A stretch of 52,146 nt of DNA from Flavobacteriia bacterium (GTDB taxonomy: Bacteria; Bacteroidota; Bacteroidia; Flavobacteriales_D; Crocinitomicaceae). A model generated the notes under the pieces. It did no database searches. It was given only the letters and a program-made list of their open reading frames with translations, and had not been told where the DNA came from. The stretch spans positions 1-52,146 of the forward strand of contig CANGZT010000003.1 of NCBI GenBank assembly GCA_947458955.1. Direction: 5' to 3'. Positions 26,703 to 35,321 of this stretch are shown piece by piece (position 1 is the stretch's first letter; every line of letters starts with the position of its first letter). The position numbers and the translations under genes are program-made.

Positions 26703-26940
26703 TACTTACTAAATAATAATCTTGTAATTGAGAAACGAAATCATGAAAATCTTTCTCAAAAAGAATTTCATCGACTTCATATTTTTCTACTATTTCTTTT
26801 TTAATTGAATCGAAAGAATTTCCAGCTTTTAAAAGCCTAATAATATCTGAACCAACAGTATTTGTTGAGAAAGAGTCACCATTTGAAGGATTAAAGATAA
26901 ATCCACTGTCACTCACTGCTAAATTTGATTTTATTTTCAT
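26695..26940 (-). CDS. PqqD-like small protein
   Basis: This 81-aa protein matches the PqqD fold: SDSGFIFNPSNGDSFSTNTVGSDIIRLLKAGNSFDSIKKEIVEKYEVDEILFEKDFHDFVSQL. The pattern is a GFxFNPxxGxxFxxNxxG beta-hairpin, a helix, an EIVEKYEVDE helix and a final DFxxQL helix. PqqD family members act as peptide-binding chaperones (RiPP recognition elements) that hand a substrate to a modifying enzyme. It is the first gene of the operon and overlaps the ATP-grasp gene. No precursor peptide or PqqE-like radical SAM gene is present nearby, so PQQ synthesis is not indicated. No clean Bacteroidota promoter was seen in the 115 bases upstream. Confidence 0.82.
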   Translation of the reverse strand: MKIKSNLAVSDSGFIFNPSNGDSFSTNTVGSDIIRLLKAGNSFDSIKKEIVEKYEVDEILFEKDFHDFVSQLQDYYLVSND

Positions 26941-27055
26941 ACTTGTTAGGATTAGTTATATCACAAAACAAAAATGAAAAAAAAGGAAATACCAAATTTT
27001 AAAAAGATACGAATACCGAAAATGTAGAGACGAAAAAGCCTTTTTCTGCGAAAAA

Positions 27056-27784
27056 TTAATTTTCTTCAGGTATATCTAAACCTAATGCTTTGAATAAAGC
27101 ATCTTTATAATTATCTCCTATAAAGATTTCACTCTCATGCACAAATAACCTCGTTTTCTTAATGGAAGTAATTTTACCCATATTCACAATAAAAGATTTG
27201 TGAACCCTCATAAATCCTAATAAGTTCAAACGTTCATCAATCGTTTTCATACTCATACGAGTAACGATTGGTTTTTGCTGTCCTGATAAATATATTTTGA
27301 TATAGTCTTTTAACCCTTCTATATAAGCAATTTCTGGAATAATCACTTTTACAAGACTATAATCAGCATTTACAAATAAATAATCTGGCGGTAATTGTTT
27401 TAAGGTTGTTGGAGTTGAATTATGGATTAAATTGTACGTTTCCTTTACCTTTATTACACTTTTATAAAAGCGATCAAAAGAAAAAGGTTTTACGAGAAAA
27501 TCTATCACATCTAATTCAAACCCTTCGATTGCGTATTTTTTGTAAGCTGTTGAAAAAATTACAAATGGTTTATTTTTCAATGACTGCACAAATTGAACAC
27601 CATTTATTTCTGGCATCTCAACGTCAACAAAAAGTAAATCAATTTGATTAGAATCTAAAACATCGTATGCTTCAAAAGCATTCCTACAAGATGCAACAAG
27701 AGTTAAAAATGGTACTTTATGAATAAAGTCTACCATCATTTCAAGCGCTAATGGCTCATCATCAATACAAATACATCGAATCAT
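27056..27784 (-). CDS. LytTR-family response regulator
   Basis: This 242-aa protein has a receiver domain at 1-120 with acidic pocket IDDEP (residues 7-11), phospho-acceptor Asp54 in LFVDVEMPEINGVQF, STAYKKYAIEGF, and the KPF lysine. A LytTR DNA-binding domain fills about 140-240 (YLFVNADYSLVKVIIPEIAYIEGLKDYIKIYL, MRVHKSFIVNMGKITSI). The start overlaps the kinase stop by 4 bases (ATGA), so the pair is coupled. The PqqD operon begins 115 bases downstream on the same strand. That makes the operon a possible target, or even a read-through partner, but no binding site was identified. Confidence 0.95.
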   Translation of the reverse strand: MIRCICIDDEPLALEMMVDFIHKVPFLTLVASCRNAFEAYDVLDSNQIDLLFVDVEMPEINGVQFVQSLKNKPFVIFSTAYKKYAIEGFELDVIDFLVKPFSFDRFYKSVIKVKETYNLIHNSTPTTLKQLPPDYLFVNADYSLVKVIIPEIAYIEGLKDYIKIYLSGQQKPIVTRMSMKTIDERLNLLGFMRVHKSFIVNMGKITSIKKTRLFVHESEIFIGDNYKDALFKALGLDIPEEN

Positions 27785-28863
27785 TTTCTTAAATCAATAA
27801 ATAAATGTACAATAAAAAAATCATCTATAACCTCAGTATGTAATTGATGACAAGACGGATACAATAATTCAAGTCTTCTTGTAACATTAGACAAACCTAT
27901 ACCATTATTCTTCTGATGATTATAAGTATTTGTTTGTTCAATTTTAAAACGATTTTTTGTTGTTAATAATATTTTACTTTCTTCATTATAAAATTCAATT
28001 TCAATGATTGGTTCTTTTAAAACCAAAGTACCATGTTTAAAAGCATTTTCAATAAAAGGAATTATTAGCATAGATTCTAAAAAATTGTCTTTAAGTGATT
28101 CATCAATAAGTATTTTCTTACTTATTTGAACGGTGTTACCAAATCGTATTATTTGTAAATCAATGTAACTTTCTAAATACTCTAATTCTTCTCTTAAAGT
28201 GATTTTTTCACTATCACTCTCATACAACATATATCGCATTAATGAAGCCAATTTTATTAATGCTTCTTCTGCTTTTTCACTTTGCTTTCTAACAAGTATA
28301 ATACTGCTATTTAAAGCATTAAAAATAAAATGAGGGCTTATTTGTGATCTTAAAAAAGATAATTCTGTTTTTAACTGTTGGTTTTCTTTTTCTTTTTGTT
28401 TCTTTTCATTTTTATATTTCACTATTAATAAACGATATAGCGTACTTACTAACAAAATAAAGAAAAGTGGAAACAATAAAGATATAATTTGATTTATCCT
28501 CAATAATTCTCGATGAGGAAATCTTGGTGGTTTATGACTAGTTAATTTAGGAAATTTAAGATGAGGAAACAGAACATATGATAACCAGGAAATAAATATC
28601 AAGGTAAACATAATGACAATAAAATAAAGAATATATTTTTTATTTAAAAGATACTTTGTAACAAAAAAAGAAGAATTTGCATAAAATAAAAAGATAAAGA
28701 AAAAATAATTTATTAAAATATGTGGATCTAATAAGAATGCAATATTAATATTAGTTATGGAGTGAATTCCGCGAGGATCAATGAATGGAACCAAATAAAA
28801 TGCTAGCCAAAAACCAATGTGAATAAATGAAATGGCTAAAGATGTCGATTTATTAAAAGGCAT
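27781..28863 (-). CDS. LytS/YehU-type sensor histidine kinase
   Basis: The ORF track starts at 28968, but that N-terminus (RRRKRRKRK) is the lysine-rich end of the neighbouring gene read in another frame. The ATG at 28863 (MPFNKSTSLAISFIHIGFW, 360 aa) begins right at the first membrane helix. Four transmembrane segments fill about residues 8-150. A short coiled coil and the His_kinase box LSFLRSQISPHFIFNALNSS follow, with phospho-acceptor His178. The ATPase N-box is PFIENAFKHG and the G-box GIGLSNVTRRLELLY. There is no extracellular sensor domain, so sensing is probably within the membrane part. This start places the gene directly after the terminator of the upstream gene. Confidence 0.92.
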   Translation of the reverse strand: MPFNKSTSLAISFIHIGFWLAFYLVPFIDPRGIHSITNINIAFLLDPHILINYFFFIFLFYANSSFFVTKYLLNKKYILYFIVIMFTLIFISWLSYVLFPHLKFPKLTSHKPPRFPHRELLRINQIISLLFPLFFILLVSTLYRLLIVKYKNEKKQKEKENQQLKTELSFLRSQISPHFIFNALNSSIILVRKQSEKAEEALIKLASLMRYMLYESDSEKITLREELEYLESYIDLQIIRFGNTVQISKKILIDESLKDNFLESMLIIPFIENAFKHGTLVLKEPIIEIEFYNEESKILLTTKNRFKIEQTNTYNHQKNNGIGLSNVTRRLELLYPSCHQLHTEVIDDFFIVHLFIDLRK

Positions 28864-28890
28864 AAAAAAAAGCCGTTTTGACAGACGGCT
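28864..28890 (-). terminator. Intrinsic terminator after the PorE-like gene, abutting the kinase start
   Basis: On the minus strand AGCCGT / ACGGCT forms a 6-bp GC-rich stem with an 8-base loop and is followed by seven T residues. The T run ends one base before the ATG of the histidine kinase, leaving the kinase no room for a separate leader downstream of the hairpin. Confidence 0.85.
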
Positions 28891-28897
28891 AAAACTA

Positions 28898-31051
28898 CTA
28901 ATTATCTTTCTTTTTCTTCTTTTTCTTCTTCTTATCTTTTTTATCCTTTTTGGCTTTAGATAAGTCATCCATAGGTTGAAGTAATCGTTGTTCAGCTAAA
29001 TCTGGATCAAAATCCATACCTCTAACAAACCCCTCCGTTCTTCGATTTAATGCATGTAATTTTTCAAATTTGATTGGATCTTTTTCTTTAAATTGATTGA
29101 TATATTTTTCTGTTAAAAGCACCGATTTACCTCTTTCATCAACCCATTTTACAGGTTCTTTTTCACCTTTTCCAGCAGGTATTAATCTTCTTACATCAAT
29201 TCCTTTTTCTTCAACTAAATATCGAATACATTCTTTTGCTCTATTGTTAGAAAGCATCAAATTCAACTCATCTCCACCTCTTGAGTCCGTATGCGAACTC
29301 AATTCAAGAATCATTTTAGGATATTTCATCAAAACATCATAAACAAAATTCAATGAATCTTTAGAACTAATTGTAGAGTCTTGTAGTAACTCCCATTTTC
29401 CAAATGCATACCTAACCTCTGGAATTCTAATTTTTTCTTCAGGAATGAGCAAAGGAACGTCAATTATAAAATTTTGATCTCTTCTTAAACCACGGGTTGT
29501 AAATTGAGTTTCGCTTTTATTTTTTTCAGAACCTACTTTATATGCAGTAATTAAGTAATCTGTATTTTCTTTGATAATTCTTTCACCATTTGGTTTTAGA
29601 TCAAAAAACACATTTCCTCTTCTGTCTGTTGTACCTTCTATTTTAGAACTGTCTGACCCCGTGATAATTACCCTTATATTGCCCAACTTTTTGTCAACAG
29701 AACCTAGTTTACTAACAATTACCTTTAAATCAAACATATTGGGTGGTAATTGATATTTATACAAATCAGATTTCATATTTCCACCCGTATTTCCTTTACG
29801 TTCAGAGGTGAAATATCCTTCAGCATCGTTAATTTCAATTAAACTAAAATCGTTACCCTCAGAATTTCTTGGTGCGCCAATATTGACAGGAGTTTCCCAT
29901 TGATACTTACCATCTTTTTTTGTCGCTCTAAAAATATCTAATCCACCAAGTCCAGGATGACCATCACTAGCAAAAAATAAATCTTCGTAAGAGTTAAATG
30001 TTGGAAACATTTCATTTCCAGCTGTGTTAATCTCAGGTCCCATATTAATTGGTTGAGACCAAACATCCGCTTTTTTTGAATACGTTGAATACCATAAATC
30101 AAGACCACCTTGACCTCCAGCCATATCCGATACAAAAATAAGTGTGTTACCATCTAAAGTTACACAAGGATGACCAATAGAAATTGAATCGGCTGTTTTA
30201 ACAAGCACCTTAATTGGTTCGCCCCAATCTTTACCTTTTGATTCTGACATCCAAATCTCACAACCTAAGTTTTTATTTTTTTCAAATGGACATCTTGTAA
30301 AAAACATTTTCTTAAACTTTCCATCAAAACATACCGTTCCCTCGTTGTGCTCTGTATTAATCTTCTCTCCTCCAAGCAACTGAGGCTCACCCCAGTTTCC
30401 TTTCTTATCTTGTTGAGAAATCCAAAGATCCATATGACCTACACAAGTTCTAGGATCTGAATCTCCATTGTTTGGACTAGTTCTGTCTGAACTAAATACA
30501 ACAGATGATTTCTTTTTATCACCAAACACTGGAGACATATCAAACCCTTCTTTATTTAGAATGGAAATATTTGATATTAGATGATTTGATTTTGAAGCAG
30601 CAAATTCAGCTGATTTTTTACAAGACTGAATACCTGCATCTGCACGAGTATCTCTAGGAACTAATAATTTATATGCATTGTAATTATCTAAAGCTAATTT
30701 ATGATCTCCCAAGTATCTAATCATTTCAGCAAAATAAAAAAGTACCTCCGGATTAAATTTTTGATAATTTAATAAAATTGCTTTTTGATACCATTCAATT
30801 GCGCCTTTAAAATCCTCCATTTTTCGAAAACACTCTCCTGTTTTAAAGGCCATTTCACCTTTACGCTCAACTGCTTTTCTACTTTTTGGATTGACTTTTT
30901 CAAAAGCTTCAATCGTGTATTTAGAAGCTTCACAATAATTTTCATTATTGTAGTATTTATTTGCTTTTCTAATTTCTTTTGGTTCTTGGGCACTTGCTTT
31001 AAAAAAAACAAAACCTAAGAAAACCAACAATATAGAAATATTTATTTTCAT
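28898..31051 (-). CDS. PorE-like OmpA-family protein (TPR, PD40 propeller, CRD, OmpA)
   Basis: This 717-aa protein has a signal peptide (FFKASAQ) and TPR-like repeats at about 25-150. A PD40/WD40-type propeller fills about 160-430 (GFDMSPVFGDKKKSSVVFSSDR, GHPCVTLDGNTLIFVSDMAGGQGGLDLWYS, GLGGLDIFRA). A carboxypeptidase-regulatory-like domain follows (about 435-530), then an OmpA peptidoglycan-binding domain (VRYAFGKWELL, LELSSHTDSRGGDELNLMLSNNRAKECIRYLVEEKGI). This domain order matches PorE, the periplasmic protein that ties the T9SS to peptidoglycan, but many paralogues share it. The OmpA domain has a long insert and the protein ends in an unusual poly-lysine tail. It is not coupled to rluD upstream (77-base gap). 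Confidence 0.85.
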   Translation of the reverse strand: MKINISILLVFLGFVFFKASAQEPKEIRKANKYYNNENYCEASKYTIEAFEKVNPKSRKAVERKGEMAFKTGECFRKMEDFKGAIEWYQKAILLNYQKFNPEVLFYFAEMIRYLGDHKLALDNYNAYKLLVPRDTRADAGIQSCKKSAEFAASKSNHLISNISILNKEGFDMSPVFGDKKKSSVVFSSDRTSPNNGDSDPRTCVGHMDLWISQQDKKGNWGEPQLLGGEKINTEHNEGTVCFDGKFKKMFFTRCPFEKNKNLGCEIWMSESKGKDWGEPIKVLVKTADSISIGHPCVTLDGNTLIFVSDMAGGQGGLDLWYSTYSKKADVWSQPINMGPEINTAGNEMFPTFNSYEDLFFASDGHPGLGGLDIFRATKKDGKYQWETPVNIGAPRNSEGNDFSLIEINDAEGYFTSERKGNTGGNMKSDLYKYQLPPNMFDLKVIVSKLGSVDKKLGNIRVIITGSDSSKIEGTTDRRGNVFFDLKPNGERIIKENTDYLITAYKVGSEKNKSETQFTTRGLRRDQNFIIDVPLLIPEEKIRIPEVRYAFGKWELLQDSTISSKDSLNFVYDVLMKYPKMILELSSHTDSRGGDELNLMLSNNRAKECIRYLVEEKGIDVRRLIPAGKGEKEPVKWVDERGKSVLLTEKYINQFKEKDPIKFEKLHALNRRTEGFVRGMDFDPDLAEQRLLQPMDDLSKAKKDKKDKKKKKKKKKDN

Positions 31052-31128
31052 ATTTTACAAATGAATATGTATAAGGGTATGAAGGTAAAAATATTTAAAT
31101 TAAAACACAACAAGCTATCACAATTCTA

Positions 31129-32199
31129 TTAAATAGTGAGGTTATTTTCATTCAAATTTGAAGTGTAATTCACCCACTTTGTTAAAATATCTTGATACCC
31201 TTTTGGTAAATCAGAATCAAAAAACAACCTTTCTCCTGTTTCAGGATGATCAAACCCTAACGTTTTAGCGTGTAACGCTTGCCCTGGAATTAACTGAAAA
31301 CAATTATCTATAAACTGTTTATACTTTGTACTAGTTGTACCTCTAACAATCTGATCACCTCCATATTCTAAGTCATTAAATAAAGGATGACCTAAATACC
31401 TCATATGAGCGCGAATTTGATGCGTTCTACCAGTTTCTAATTTACATTCAACCAAAGTAACTAAACCAAATCTTTGTAAAACAGCATAATGTGTTACTGC
31501 ATGCTTTCCAAAATCACCATCTGGAAAAACAGTCATCATTTTTCTATTTTTTAAAGACCTACCAATGTTCCCGGTAATTGTTCCTGAGTCTTCCTCAATA
31601 TTCCCCCAAACCAAAGCCTGATACCTTCTATCTGTTGTTCGATCATAGAATTGCTTTGCTAAATGTGTAAGAGCAAATTCTGTTTTTGCTACAACCATTA
31701 TACCAGTTGTATGTTTATCTAACCTATGAACTAAACCTGGACGTCCATAAAATTCATCGTTTCTAACAGGTAGATTATCGAAATGATAAACTAACGCATT
31801 CACTAATGTTCCTTTATAATTCCCATACCCAGGATGTACAACCATATTTGAAGGTTTATTAATTACAATTAAGTGTTCATCTTCAAAAACAATATCTAGT
31901 GGAATATCTTGTGGTATTAATTCTATCTCTCTAACAGGATAAGGAAAAACAACTGAAATCTCATCTGCAGGTTTTACTTTGTAATTTGATTTAACCTCTT
32001 TTTTATTGACAAGTATGTTGCCATTTTTCGCAGCAATTTGAATTTTATTTCTGGAAGTATTTGCAATTTTATCCATCAAAAATTTATCGATTCGAACCAT
32101 CTCTTGTCCTTTATCAACTATAAACTTATGATGTTCAAATAATTCTTCTCCTGAATTAAATTCTTCTTCCTCCCAACTTTCCAAATGTGCTTGTTCCAT
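31129..32199 (-). CDS. rluD: 23S rRNA pseudouridine synthase, RluD family
   Basis: This 356-aa protein has an S4 RNA-binding domain at about 35-95 (RIDKFLMDKIANTSRNKIQIAAKNGNILVNKKEVKSNYKV). The RluA-type catalytic domain follows, with the catalytic aspartate in GLVHRLDKHTTGIMVVAKTE and the later family block ECKLETGRTHQIRAHMRYLGHPLFND. The layout is that of RluD, which modifies helix 69 of 23S rRNA. The start overlaps the previous stop (TAATG), so translation is coupled to the T9SS-sorted protein upstream. The N-terminus has about 30 extra acidic residues before the S4 domain. Confidence 0.93.
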   Translation of the reverse strand: MEQAHLESWEEEEFNSGEELFEHHKFIVDKGQEMVRIDKFLMDKIANTSRNKIQIAAKNGNILVNKKEVKSNYKVKPADEISVVFPYPVREIELIPQDIPLDIVFEDEHLIVINKPSNMVVHPGYGNYKGTLVNALVYHFDNLPVRNDEFYGRPGLVHRLDKHTTGIMVVAKTEFALTHLAKQFYDRTTDRRYQALVWGNIEEDSGTITGNIGRSLKNRKMMTVFPDGDFGKHAVTHYAVLQRFGLVTLVECKLETGRTHQIRAHMRYLGHPLFNDLEYGGDQIVRGTTSTKYKQFIDNCFQLIPGQALHAKTLGFDHPETGERLFFDSDLPKGYQDILTKWVNYTSNLNENNLTI

Positions 32200-34439
32200 T
32201 ATTCTATTATTATTTTTTGAGATCGCCCAGACTTAATTGCTGTAACAAAGTAAACCCCTGAGTTTATTGAGGAAACATCTAATCCATTTGAATCATTTAT
32301 AAAAGTAGTTATTTGTCTTCCCTGTATATCCGTAATTACAAACTGCTCTTCAATAGAGGAAATAAAAAGAATACCACTTACTGGATTTGGATAAACTTTA
32401 AAATCAGTCGACTCAACAATCTGATCAACAGATACTTTACTGTTTAGATTTGATAAAAATGCTGGTCTAATCATCAAAGACCCAACTGAATCAACTTGAG
32501 ACCTATTCCAATTTGTTTTGTCTAAAGAATAAAATATTCTAGATATATTTTTAGTATTTCGATCAAAACCAATATTCAGATAATCATTATCTATTTGTCG
32601 TAGACCAATAAAAAAAGAAGTATCTACCCAAAATCGTTTAAAATCCTTAAAATAATATGCCATAAAATGATCTCTTGCGTTTCCATACAAAGGATTGTGA
32701 AGAGAGAAATCATCATCTTCGTAAATTATATCGCCTGGAATTCCGTTATTATCTTTCCAAATGGTGAGTGCAAATTCCTTTTTAGACTTATCATTGACCG
32801 ATGGCGAAAAATAGATATAGGCACCGATCAAAGAATCTGGTATCAAAGTATTTATTTTATATGCAACAGATGCTTGTGCTGATTTCAAACCATAAGCAGC
32901 TTCAGCTGTCCCGTCATCATAAGCATAATAATCTTGAAATTTTTGAATAAATATAGAGGAATCATTCTCGGGTAAGTTAGTAAAAGATGCTTTAATATTC
33001 GCTTTTATTGTGACTGAAGTTGAATCTTCATTGATTGTATATGGAATATTTATTTTATCCATAAAATTATGAAAAGATAAATAATTTGTAAATTTTGAAT
33101 AGTTTACTTGTCCATTTGTTAATTTTTGACCTAGTATTTCAAATTCATTAAACTTAATCCCTTGCTTATAAAGCCTAAGATAATTTGATTGATCGTTGTT
33201 CTCATCAACATTACTACCATTTCTAATAAAATATGCAATCGAATCTGATAGTGATTTCTTGCTAGATTTGTTAAAATGAACCCATGGAACAGAGGTATAC
33301 TTTTTTAAAATTGAATTAACAGGGTAAATAATTGCAAAATCTTTAAAAAGAGTGTCTTGGTAACCTGAATTTTTACGAAATTTCACATAATCTAGATGAA
33401 AATGATCTAGGCTACCAGATAAATCACCATAATTTACAAATCGAAATTGAAAATTATTTTTTAGAAAGGTAGAATCTTTTATTTTAAAATGAACCTTTTT
33501 AAAGTTGACAAACTCTTTATTTTGAATATCTGGAATTTCACTTACTGTTCTAGACCATACTGAAAACCATTTATCATAAGTAGGGTTATAGAACTGTAAA
33601 CACAAGGAGTCGTGCTTTGAAGTTGAACCCACGTTAATATTTTCAGGAGCGTCTCCAAAACCTTTCGGTTGGTATAGAAAGCTGAAATAAAGGGAATCTT
33701 TCAGTTTCAAACCATTTAAATTTATTGGCTTAGAAGTTAAATAATCTCCATACCCTCTAATGCTTGTATTTATAGAATATGGGAAGCCATTCGCTTTTAA
33801 ACCATCAAAAGTCGCAACTCCTATAGTCCATGGGTTTACAGCAAAATGGGTGTTTCTATAAACATTTGAATCAATCCAATAAGCATCTTTATTCGTTACT
33901 TTATTTTCAAAAACCAATACAGAATCTTGAAAAAATTCGAGATTTTTTAACCAAACCGTATCTTCAATATTTCCCTCTTCAAGAGTGTCATATATACTAT
34001 AATTCGGGAAAACCGACTTATCTAAATAATTTATAGGATATGCTGTTAAATCAGCTATTTTAATTTTAGTTGATTTTGTAGCTATATCAACAATTGAATC
34101 TTTCTTTTCTTTAGGCAAATGAATATATTTCTTTGGTGTTGAACTTGAAAATTTATTAATCTCTATAAATTCAAGGTTTTGTCCTGAATATTTGTAATAT
34201 TTTGTTTGTTTAACATTTAAACCAGAAGTTTTACGTTCGTATCTCTGAAAATGATCCTGAGAAAAATCGTCAATTATTGGTAATGTAAGTGTATCCGTAA
34301 CAAACACAAATAAAGTATCATCTGAAACTCTTTTATTTAAGCTTTGATTACCCACTTTTAATAGTGGAGATAAAACTTCTACTTGAGAAAGTAAACTAAA
34401 TGAAAATAATATGAATAAGAATAATATTTTGAATTTCAT
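32199..34439 (-). CDS. Secreted protein with T9SS type A sorting domain
   Basis: I use the ATG at 34439, which gives a clean signal peptide (MKFKILFLFILFSFSLLSQ); the ORF track's 34499 start would overlap the PASTA gene and add a charged extension. The 746-aa protein is beta-rich with no recognised enzyme motif. A mid-region block such as KDSLYFSFLYQPKGFGDAPENINVGSTSKHDSLCLQFYN resembles jelly-roll extracellular modules. The C-terminus is a type A sorting domain: DFKVYPNPVSGILFIS, FVITDIQGRQI, LDVSSINSGVYFVTAIKSGRSQKIIIE. It should therefore cross the outer membrane by the T9SS and be attached or released. It sits between PASTA and rluD genes, and the location need not reflect its function. 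Confidence 0.85.
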   Translation of the reverse strand: MKFKILFLFILFSFSLLSQVEVLSPLLKVGNQSLNKRVSDDTLFVFVTDTLTLPIIDDFSQDHFQRYERKTSGLNVKQTKYYKYSGQNLEFIEINKFSSSTPKKYIHLPKEKKDSIVDIATKSTKIKIADLTAYPINYLDKSVFPNYSIYDTLEEGNIEDTVWLKNLEFFQDSVLVFENKVTNKDAYWIDSNVYRNTHFAVNPWTIGVATFDGLKANGFPYSINTSIRGYGDYLTSKPINLNGLKLKDSLYFSFLYQPKGFGDAPENINVGSTSKHDSLCLQFYNPTYDKWFSVWSRTVSEIPDIQNKEFVNFKKVHFKIKDSTFLKNNFQFRFVNYGDLSGSLDHFHLDYVKFRKNSGYQDTLFKDFAIIYPVNSILKKYTSVPWVHFNKSSKKSLSDSIAYFIRNGSNVDENNDQSNYLRLYKQGIKFNEFEILGQKLTNGQVNYSKFTNYLSFHNFMDKINIPYTINEDSTSVTIKANIKASFTNLPENDSSIFIQKFQDYYAYDDGTAEAAYGLKSAQASVAYKINTLIPDSLIGAYIYFSPSVNDKSKKEFALTIWKDNNGIPGDIIYEDDDFSLHNPLYGNARDHFMAYYFKDFKRFWVDTSFFIGLRQIDNDYLNIGFDRNTKNISRIFYSLDKTNWNRSQVDSVGSLMIRPAFLSNLNSKVSVDQIVESTDFKVYPNPVSGILFISSIEEQFVITDIQGRQITTFINDSNGLDVSSINSGVYFVTAIKSGRSQKIIIE

Positions 34440-34470
34440 GTTTTGAATAAACGAGAAAAATGATCTTTTA

Positions 34471-35301
34471 TTATTCTTCATCCTCAGTTTTAGCTTCACG
34501 GTTATCTTTGAAGTTTTTATCTAAGAAAATAACAATATCAGAACCAGGTGGTCTTGTATTACCTTCAAAATATTCTGGTGTCTGACCTGTAACTCTTGCA
34601 GATAAACTATCTCTTTTTGACTTACAGCCTAAACACTCTCCAATAATTAAACTAACTGATGGTAAGTCAATAGTGGCCGAATCTGCTTGAGCTAAAGTTA
34701 GACCATATAAATCAGGAACCTCAAATGGTTCGTCTTTTGATGCTTTACCGACAATCAGATCTATTACAGAACCATAAGGCACTTTTAATCCCTCTACTGC
34801 TTTACGTCCATTATATCTTTGTGAAACAACTGCATCAATATCATTCGGACTAATTGTATACTTTAATCTAAATTTTAAACCTCTGTTTTTTAATATACTT
34901 TCAGCATACCTTTTTGATTTATGCATCAAATCAGGAATCACAACATAACGAACCTTTTTTGACAAGCTAATTTCTAAAATTCTAGAACTTTTAACAAATA
35001 CTTTAGTTCTAGATGTTGCTTCTGGTATTTGTTTTACTATTGTACCAGCAGGTAATTCAGGTCGATATATCGAATCAATAATAATATATTCTAAACCAGA
35101 ATCATCTAATAATTCTTCAATATTATCAGAGTGCTTACCTATTAAATTAGGTACGGCTATTTTTTCACCGTGATGTGTGCGAATATCAAGATATAAGAGA
35201 GTCCCTCCAACAATTAATAGATAAGTTAAAATAACTAAACCGACTTGTTTGATAAAGTGTTTCGTTTTTATAAACTCTTTTATATTCTTAAATCTACTCA
35301 T
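34471..35301 (-). CDS. Membrane-anchored PASTA-domain protein
   Basis: The ATG at 35301 (MSRFKNIKEFIKTKHFIKQ, 276 aa) is preferred over 35379. It leads into a single transmembrane helix (VGLVILTYLLIVGGTLLYL) that leaves the rest in the periplasm, and a TAnnTTTG box lies just upstream of it. Three PASTA-like repeats follow: IAVPNLIGKHSDNIEELLDDSGLEYIIID, VVIPDLMHKSKRYAESILKNRGLKFRLKY and FEVPDLYGLTLAQADSATIDLPSVSLII. PASTA domains bind uncross-linked peptidoglycan stems. There is no kinase or penicillin-binding domain, so this is a stand-alone PASTA protein as is usual in Bacteroidota. It is divergent from ddl, another cell-wall gene. Confidence 0.88.
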   Translation of the reverse strand: MSRFKNIKEFIKTKHFIKQVGLVILTYLLIVGGTLLYLDIRTHHGEKIAVPNLIGKHSDNIEELLDDSGLEYIIIDSIYRPELPAGTIVKQIPEATSRTKVFVKSSRILEISLSKKVRYVVIPDLMHKSKRYAESILKNRGLKFRLKYTISPNDIDAVVSQRYNGRKAVEGLKVPYGSVIDLIVGKASKDEPFEVPDLYGLTLAQADSATIDLPSVSLIIGECLGCKSKRDSLSARVTGQTPEYFEGNTRPPGSDIVIFLDKNFKDNREAKTEDEE

Positions 35302-35321
35302 TCGAAAATAATTAGTGTGAA

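Noticed and set aside
26695-26940. PqqD as evidence for PQQ biosynthesis
   Set aside because: No PqqA precursor, PqqB, PqqC or radical SAM PqqE is nearby; the fold is shared by many peptide-binding proteins.
27032-27046. Hairpin GAAAAA-GCC-TTTTTC after the response regulator as a terminator
   Set aside because: The stem is entirely A/T except its end pair, the loop is three bases, and no extra T tract follows; too weak to call.
28863-28968. Extended N-terminus of the histidine kinase (MTYLKPKRIKKIRRRKRRKRK) in the ORF track
   Set aside because: It is an out-of-frame reading of the poly-lysine end of the PorE-like gene and crosses that gene's terminator; the ATG at 28863 starts at the first membrane helix.
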